Shown here in pieces: positions 59,349-64,000 of a stretch of DNA of 64,000 nt; position 1 is the first letter of the stretch; each line of letters starts with the position of its first letter. Below the pieces are notes generated by a model that did no database searches, was not told the origin of the DNA, and worked only from the letters and a program-made list of their open reading frames with translations. Source of the DNA: Actinoplanes sp. M2I2 (GTDB lineage: Bacteria > Actinomycetota > Actinomycetes > Mycobacteriales > Micromonosporaceae); assembly GCF_023544445.1 (NCBI RefSeq), contig NZ_JALPVJ010000017.1, positions 163,857 to 227,856 of the forward strand, in the 5' to 3' direction. Made by a program: the position numbers and the translations under genes.

Positions 59349-61976
59349 TCAACAGGTCGGCAGGTTGTTCAGGTTGTCGCCGCCTTCGAGGTTCAGCCAG
59401 GCCCACGGGATGTAGTTCTTGCCGCTGTAGTTGACCTGCACCCACCAGGTGCTGCGCTTCTCGTTGTTGTAGATGTACGCGTACACCTCTTCGCCGGACC
59501 TCTTGCAGTGCGCCTGCAGCCGCGTGCCCGGTTTGGCCCAGCCGACCTGCTTGCCGTTGTCCTGCCGGGCGACACTGAACACCTCGTTGCCGTTGCGGCC
59601 CTCGACGTCCTTGTTGCAGTACGTCGCGGTGTCGCCCTCCTTGCCGTTCTTGCACGTGGCGACCCCGAAGATCGCGTCGGTCGTGGCGGTGGTCGTCGCC
59701 GTCACCGTGCCGGCCGCGTTCTTGGCCGTCACCGTGAACGTGTACTTGGTGCTGGGCTTGAGCTTGGCCACCTTGAGGCTGGTGCAGCCGCCCGCCGCCG
59801 AACCCCCGCCCCCGGACGCCGCCACCGAGCAGCTGGCCGTGCCGCCGCCCGCGTCGACGCTGAACGACACCGTCGCCGTGTTGAACGTCGGGTTCACCCC
59901 GGTGACCGTGATCCGCGGCAGGGCGACGGTTCGCGCGGTGGCCGTACCCGGCTCGCTCTCGCCGGCCTCGTTGACCGCCCGCACCTCGACCCGGACCGTG
60001 GCGCCGGCCTCGAAGCCGGTCAGCGTCGCCGCCGTGCCGGCCGTGACCTCGGTGCTCTTGCCCTCCGCGCTGACGACGTACTTGCTGATCGGCCGCCCGT
60101 TGTCGGCCGCCGGCTGCCACGCCACCGAGATCGACCCGGCCTGGTCGCCCGCGGTGGCCGCGTCGGTGCCCTCAGGCTTACCCGGTTTGGTGTAGGGCAC
60201 CACGCTGTCGCTGACCGGCGAGGCTTTCGACCCGGCGCCGCGCTCGTTGACCGACACGACTGTGAACGCGTACTGCTTGCCGTACTCGAGCTGCCCGTCC
60301 TTGATGGTCAGCGAGGGCTCGGTGGCCTCACCGATGGGGGCGCTGCCGCCCTCGGAGATCGCCGTCACCGTGTACCGCCGGATCTTGAGCCCCTGCCCGT
60401 TGGCCGGTGGCCAGCTGATCTCCACGGAGCCGTCGGGTTTGGCCTCGGCGGTCACCGCCTCCGGCGCGTCGGGCACTTCGGCCGTCGGCCGCACCGCGTT
60501 GCTGGTGCGCGGTGGTCCGTCGCCCTTCTTGTTCACCGCGTGCACCGCGAACTCGTACGTCTGCCCGTTGACCAGCCCCGTCACCGTCAGCGCGCGCTGG
60601 TCGGCGCCCACCTGGAAGGTGCGTCCGGCCCCGGCGACGACGTAGCGGGTGATCACGGCGCCGTTGTCGCGGGCGGCCTGCCAGCTCACCCGGGCCTCGG
60701 CGTTGCCCGCGGCGGCCCGTACGTTGCGCGGCGCGCCCGGCTTGGTGACGACCGGCTTCTTCGGCTTGGGCGGCGGCGGCGGAGCCTCCGGCGGCGTCGG
60801 GGGAGCGTCGCCACCGAGCACGTCGTCGGCGTACTTGTCCACCGTGCGTACCGTGTGCGAGCCGTCCACGACCCGCGCGGTCGACGAGCCCGGCGCGTTG
60901 ATGAACAGGTACCCCTCGCGCACCTCGAGCTCGAGCGGCCCGCCCGGGTTGCGGAAACCGATGTCCTTCTGCCGCTTGCCCGCCGAGTCGAACACCCGCA
61001 CCGCCCCGGTGGCGTCGGCGACGTAGAAGTAACCCTCCCAGGCCACCGCCGGCTGCAGGTTCTCGCCGTCGCCGGGCACGGTGAAGTCGGCCCGGAAGTC
61101 CTTCTCACCGACCACGTGGACCCGGCGGGTGTCGGTCTCGGTCACCGGCACCCGCTCGCCGTCGGTGTGCGGTGCGAGCGTGCCCGGCCCGGTCAGCGGC
61201 AGCTCGGCGCTGGTGAAGCCCGCCTCGCCGCCCTTGACCGTGTGCAGCTTGTTGTTGGTGCGGTCGAGCACCGCGACGCCGTCCTCCAGCGTGGAGAGCG
61301 CCAGGTCGTGCGCCGGCTGCGCCACGTTCTCGGTGCGGACGCGCTGAGGTTCGCCGCTGGTCGCCGGGGCCGACGAGGACGTCGGCACGGGTGTGATCGC
61401 GGTGACCGTACCCTCGCTCGGCGCCGCCACCCAGAGCTTGCCCTTGCCGTCGAAGACCCCACCGGCGACACCCGGCGGGAACCGCAACGGGTTGCCCACC
61501 TTGGCCAGCGTGCGCGGGTCGAGCTGCTGCACCAGGCCCTGCACGGTGTCGATGACGAACACCGAATCCTCATGCAGCGCGACCCGCACCCCGATGCCCG
61601 AGGTGGACGAGGCGTTCCAGAACTCCTGCAGCGACGTCAGATCCATCGACCCGATCGCCCCGGTGGTGACATCACGCAAGATCACGAAGCGGTCGTTCTG
61701 CACGACCTGGACCGCGTGCCCGCGCGCCTTCTGCACGTCGACGCGCGTGTCCACCTTGGCCGTGACGCCGTTGATCCGGGCCACCTCGCCCTTGGACTTG
61801 CTCCACACCCACGACGCGGCGTCGAAACTCGCGACGGCCTGATCGGCCGAACCCAGCCCCAGCACGGTCAGCGCCAGACCACCGGCCAGACTCAGGACGG
61901 TGCCCATCGTGACCAGGTAACCGCGGCGCAGGCGGCGCTTCGGTCGGTCGATGGTCACCTCGTCTGCGCTGGTCAC
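59349..61976 (-). CDS. Membrane-anchored propeller protein with FN3 domains
   Basis: An 875-residue surface protein. A basic N-terminus and one membrane anchor (~20-42, YLVTMGTVLSLAGGLALTVL) lead to a beta-propeller (~55-375, repeats like FVILRDVTTGAIGSMDLTSL). A Pro/Lys linker precedes four FN3 domains (~400-790), and the C-terminal SH3-like tail carries paired cysteines and a final Cys (TCKNGK...NLPTC). It is usually the extracytoplasmic partner of the MoxR/DUF58/transglutaminase set. GTG 61976 has GGAGG ~8 bases upstream. Confidence 0.88.
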   Translation of the reverse strand: MTSADEVTIDRPKRRLRRGYLVTMGTVLSLAGGLALTVLGLGSADQAVASFDAASWVWSKSKGEVARINGVTAKVDTRVDVQKARGHAVQVVQNDRFVILRDVTTGAIGSMDLTSLQEFWNASSTSGIGVRVALHEDSVFVIDTVQGLVQQLDPRTLAKVGNPLRFPPGVAGGVFDGKGKLWVAAPSEGTVTAITPVPTSSSAPATSGEPQRVRTENVAQPAHDLALSTLEDGVAVLDRTNNKLHTVKGGEAGFTSAELPLTGPGTLAPHTDGERVPVTETDTRRVHVVGEKDFRADFTVPGDGENLQPAVAWEGYFYVADATGAVRVFDSAGKRQKDIGFRNPGGPLELEVREGYLFINAPGSSTARVVDGSHTVRTVDKYADDVLGGDAPPTPPEAPPPPPKPKKPVVTKPGAPRNVRAAAGNAEARVSWQAARDNGAVITRYVVAGAGRTFQVGADQRALTVTGLVNGQTYEFAVHAVNKKGDGPPRTSNAVRPTAEVPDAPEAVTAEAKPDGSVEISWPPANGQGLKIRRYTVTAISEGGSAPIGEATEPSLTIKDGQLEYGKQYAFTVVSVNERGAGSKASPVSDSVVPYTKPGKPEGTDAATAGDQAGSISVAWQPAADNGRPISKYVVSAEGKSTEVTAGTAATLTGFEAGATVRVEVRAVNEAGESEPGTATARTVALPRITVTGVNPTFNTATVSFSVDAGGGTASCSVAASGGGGSAAGGCTSLKVAKLKPSTKYTFTVTAKNAAGTVTATTTATTDAIFGVATCKNGKEGDTATYCNKDVEGRNGNEVFSVARQDNGKQVGWAKPGTRLQAHCKRSGEEVYAYIYNNEKRSTWWVQVNYSGKNYIPWAWLNLEGGDNLNNLPTC

Positions 61977-62103
61977 TGCCACTTCCTCCCCGTCTGGACC
62001 TGGAACGCAGGCCATCATAGGGGGAGTTCGGTAGGCCTCGATACCCGTTGTGGACAACTCCGGTCGCTCTCCGTGATCATCCTCTCCGGAGAGTCACGAA
62101 GAT

Positions 62104-63444
62104 CTATCGTGGAGTAGCCGAGGCCCGGCTTGTGCACGCCTGCGGCGACGTGGCGAACTGATCACCGCGATACACCGCGACGACCGCGAAGCAGTAGTTC
62201 ACGGAAGCGTTGAGCCCACTCATCTCGAACGATGTCTGCCCAGGTCCCAGCGTCCCGACCGGCTTCAGTTCGAGCCCCGGCCGCCCCATGATGACCAAGA
62301 ACGACACCGACGCCTCGGTCGGATCGGTCCAGGTGACGGTGACGACGGTTCCCGTGTCCCGCAGCGCCACATCGGTCGGCGCCGGCCCCGCCAGAGTTGG
62401 CACATTGTCATTGTCAGACGAGTCACTCGACCGGTTGGCAAGCACAAACACCAGCGCAGCGACCGCGACGACCGCCGCGACAACAGCGGCAACGGCCGCA
62501 AGAACCCCCAGTCCCTTACGCCCCGTCGACTTCGAGCTTCCCTGCGCGTACGGAGGGGGTTCGTCAGACGGGTACGCAGGCGCGAACACTTGGCCACCAC
62601 CCGGCGTGCCCGGGTGAGTCGGACCGCTCGATGAGGCACCGAAGTACGCCGGAGTACGGGGGTGGGGGACACCGCTCGACGGCTGACCGGGGTAGGCCGG
62701 GTCCCCGGACGACGTCCCGGGGTAGTCAGGCGCCGACCGCTGGGCCGGCACGTGCGGGGCGCTTCGGGACGCGGTCGGAGGCGGCGGGTACAAGGTGTCC
62801 GGGCGCGGGCTGATGATCGGCTGCGCGATCGTCGGCTCCTCGACCGGGTTCGGCCGGGTCGCGGGCGCCGGATCAGCCGGCGGCTCGGTCCAGACGTGCT
62901 GATTGGCGGGGGAGGGCGGCTGCACCGCGCCCGGGGGCGCCTGCTGCACCGGTGGTGTGTGCTCCGGGGGCGGCGGCGCGCTTTCCCCGCGTATGGAATA
63001 AGGGTTTTGACCTGCTCCTAGATAGGCCCGAGCGCGGGCAACGACCGGGTGCTCGACGCCGAGAGCAGCAGGCCCCAGCTCGGCGACCCGCGTGAACGCC
63101 TTGCGAGCCTCATGCCGATTGCCCAGCTCCTCGGCCACCACCCCGATGCCGTGCGAGATCTGCAGCATCAGCGCATCGGAGTCACCAAGACGCCACTGCC
63201 CAGCCGCGTACGCCTCCTCGAGCACCCGCCGCGCCGCCGAGGGGTCGTCCGCCTGCTGAAGAACCGTGCCCAGCTGCAGCGCAGTGAGCAGAACGTCCGG
63301 ATCGTCCTCGGACAGATTGATCTTCCCCAGCTCAACGGCATGCTCGAGCACAGCCCGCGCCCCCGCAAGATCCCCCGACGACGCCAGGGCAAGCGCACGC
63401 TGCCGAGCCGGGCTGAGCGGGGAGGGCTGAGACACGCAGGCCAT
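62104..63444 (-). CDS. TPR protein with Pro-rich linker, membrane helix and FN3-like C-terminus
   Basis: A 446-residue protein. TPR helices at ~10-140 (RQRALALASSGDLAGARAVL, ALGNRHEARKAFTRVAELGP type) are followed by a long Pro/Ser/Gly linker, a helix at ~315-345 (AAVAAVVAAVVAVAALVFVL), and an FN3-like domain (VVTVTWTDPTEASVSFLVIM). The TPR faces the cytosol. ATG 63444 is used. GTG 63516 (with GGGAGGG but short spacing) and GTG 63435 are alternatives. It heads the MoxR cluster and may couple it to a cytosolic signal. Confidence 0.78.
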   Translation of the reverse strand: MACVSQPSPLSPARQRALALASSGDLAGARAVLEHAVELGKINLSEDDPDVLLTALQLGTVLQQADDPSAARRVLEEAYAAGQWRLGDSDALMLQISHGIGVVAEELGNRHEARKAFTRVAELGPAALGVEHPVVARARAYLGAGQNPYSIRGESAPPPPEHTPPVQQAPPGAVQPPSPANQHVWTEPPADPAPATRPNPVEEPTIAQPIISPRPDTLYPPPPTASRSAPHVPAQRSAPDYPGTSSGDPAYPGQPSSGVPHPRTPAYFGASSSGPTHPGTPGGGQVFAPAYPSDEPPPYAQGSSKSTGRKGLGVLAAVAAVVAAVVAVAALVFVLANRSSDSSDNDNVPTLAGPAPTDVALRDTGTVVTVTWTDPTEASVSFLVIMGRPGLELKPVGTLGPGQTSFEMSGLNASVNYCFAVVAVYRGDQFATSPQACTSRASATPR

Positions 63445-63592
63445 GCTGCCCGCTGCACCCGCCAGGCGCCAGGCCGCCCCGGACAACCCGGTCGTATGCC
63501 CCGGAATGTCCGCCACCCCACCCTCCCGGAGACCCCCGGCGGACACCGTGTAAAGTTCTCTCCTGTGCGGCCCGCCGGGGCGCCGATTCTGG

Positions 63593-63623
63593 TTGGAAAA
63601 CCGGGCATCGGCCCAGGTAGGCT
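63593..63623 (+). promoter_or_regulatory. Possible tRNA-Leu promoter
   Basis: A -35-like TTGGAA (63593-63598) and a -10-like TAGGCT (63618-63623), 19 bases apart, ending 9 bases before the tRNA 5' end. The match is moderate and spacing slightly long. Confidence 0.4.
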
Positions 63624-63632
63624 GCAGTGCAG

Positions 63633-63717
63633 GTCCGGGTGGCGGAATGGCAGACGCGCTAGCTTGAGGTGCTAGTGCCCTTTATCGGGCGTGGGGGTTC
63701 AAGTCCCCCTCCGGACA
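63633..63717 (+). tRNA. tRNA-Leu(GAG)
   Basis: An 85-base leucine tRNA with a long variable arm. The acceptor stem pairs GTCCGGG with TCCGGAC (one G-T wobble). The anticodon stem CTAGC/GCTAG holds loop TTGAGGT with anticodon GAG at 63666-63668. The TPsiC arm reads GGGGGTTCAAGTCCCCC. CCA is not encoded. The 3' part overlaps the end of the serine recombinase gene on the other strand. Confidence 0.95.
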
Positions 63718-64000
63718 CAATCGATTGCCCTACGGTGTGCGCCAGATTGATCTTGGCGTGCACCGTTTCTGTTTCCGGATCATAGTCAAGTTTGAGGTCG
63801 AGCCGACGGTAGATCTCTGCCTTGAGATTAGGATCAGCTGACCGAATGGCCCGAGTTGCGTCGCCGACTTCGGCGACGAGTTGGGTGATCTCGGCGTGGC
63901 TCATGCGGTTGGGCTTCGTCGCCTTCAGCGCTCGTTGGTCGGCCTCGATGCTGCGGCGTTCTGCCTGGGTCTGCGTAATCCATTCTGTAACGACGACGGG
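63659..64000 (-). CDS. C-terminal part of a serine recombinase, running off the right edge
   Basis: The frame is open to the window end. It contains the late coiled region and C-terminal strand of a serine recombinase/integrase: AEITQLVAEVGDATRAIRSA, LKAEIYRRLDLKLDYDPETE and VHAKINLAHTVGQ. It ends SGGGLEPPRPIKGTSTSS by reading antisense through the tRNA. That last tail is typical of actinobacterial integrases whose reading frame is completed by the tRNA target. The recombinase would have inserted the element that starts at the tRNA 3' end. Confidence 0.85.
   Translation of the reverse strand, partial: PVVVTEWITQTQAERRSIEADQRALKATKPNRMSHAEITQLVAEVGDATRAIRSADPNLKAEIYRRLDLKLDYDPETETVHAKINLAHTVGQSIVSGGGLEPPRPIKGTSTSS

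Noticed and set aside
58134..62117. Open frame of 1327 codons antisense to the FN3 and MoxR genes
   Set aside because: Low-complexity Arg/His/Gly translation with no motif. The minus-strand genes account for the coding signal.
1..64000. CRISPR array, rRNA genes, complete insertion sequences, replication origin
   Set aside because: I scanned for regular spacer repeats, rRNA conserved blocks, transposases and DnaA-box clusters and saw none. The only mobile-element protein is the partial recombinase at the right edge.

Overview
The window looks like chromosome from a motile, high-GC actinomycete of the Micromonosporaceae, most like Actinoplanes. This is an inference from very strong G/C at third codon positions, many GTG starts, secreted CBM2-type carbohydrate enzymes with a CebR-like operator, LAL-type LuxR regulators, mycothiol-era DinB/DUF664 proteins, and two chemoreceptors beside partner-switching phosphatases. 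No ribosomal or species-marker gene is present to confirm it.

Layout. 0-5.9 kb: small membrane and metabolic genes, then a GAF-GAF-SpoIIE phosphatase preceded by a 33-codon repeat-containing upstream ORF and divergent from a STAS anti-anti-sigma gene. 5.9-12.7 kb: a possible conflict or defence-like locus, with a 684-aa protein, a 148-aa small protein, a divergent 1014-aa TPR-CHAT protease and a DUF6461 protein. 12.7-25.2 kb: a TetR/aldo-keto reductase pair with two visible operators, a TrmO-like gene, two alpha/beta hydrolases and a LAL regulator, assorted VOC, DinB and RibD-like enzymes, a lipoprotein, and a second SpoIIE phosphatase. 25.2-30.9 kb: a chemoreceptor and a hybrid histidine kinase, bracketed by a 64-bp direct repeat that includes the end of the phosphatase gene. 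30.9-41.6 kb: an ATP-dependent DNA ligase, a pentapeptide-repeat gene cut by an in-frame TGA, a second chemoreceptor, an SRPBCC-ArsR-SRPBCC operon with paired operators, membrane proteins, a gluconokinase-like gene, an RsbQ-like hydrolase and a GNAT gene.

41.6-50.4 kb is an accessory-looking region: a lower-GC membrane gene, small membrane and secreted genes, a frameshifted copy of the 3' end of the PQQ-type sugar dehydrogenase, the intact dehydrogenase, an SMP-30-like lactonase and a CBM2-GH62 arabinofuranosidase under a CebR-like box. The dehydrogenase, lactonase and arabinofuranosidase fit extracellular plant-polysaccharide and sugar use. 50.4-54.6 kb: an internally deleted methyltransferase relic, tandem DUF4360 secreted proteins, a methyltransferase and an aminoglycoside-phosphotransferase-like gene. 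54.7-63.5 kb: a coherent minus-strand cluster (TPR/FN3 protein, propeller-FN3 protein, MoxR ATPase, DUF58 protein, TgpA-like transglutaminase) whose transglutaminase lacks its catalytic Cys and His. The right end is tRNA-Leu(GAG), into which the 3' end of a serine recombinase gene runs. This marks the boundary of an integrated element that continues beyond the window.

Common thread: at least three places carry duplicated or fused 3' gene ends next to inserted material (25/31 kb, 42/46 kb and the tRNA at 63.7 kb). Signalling genes of the Rsb/partner-switching and chemotaxis types recur throughout.
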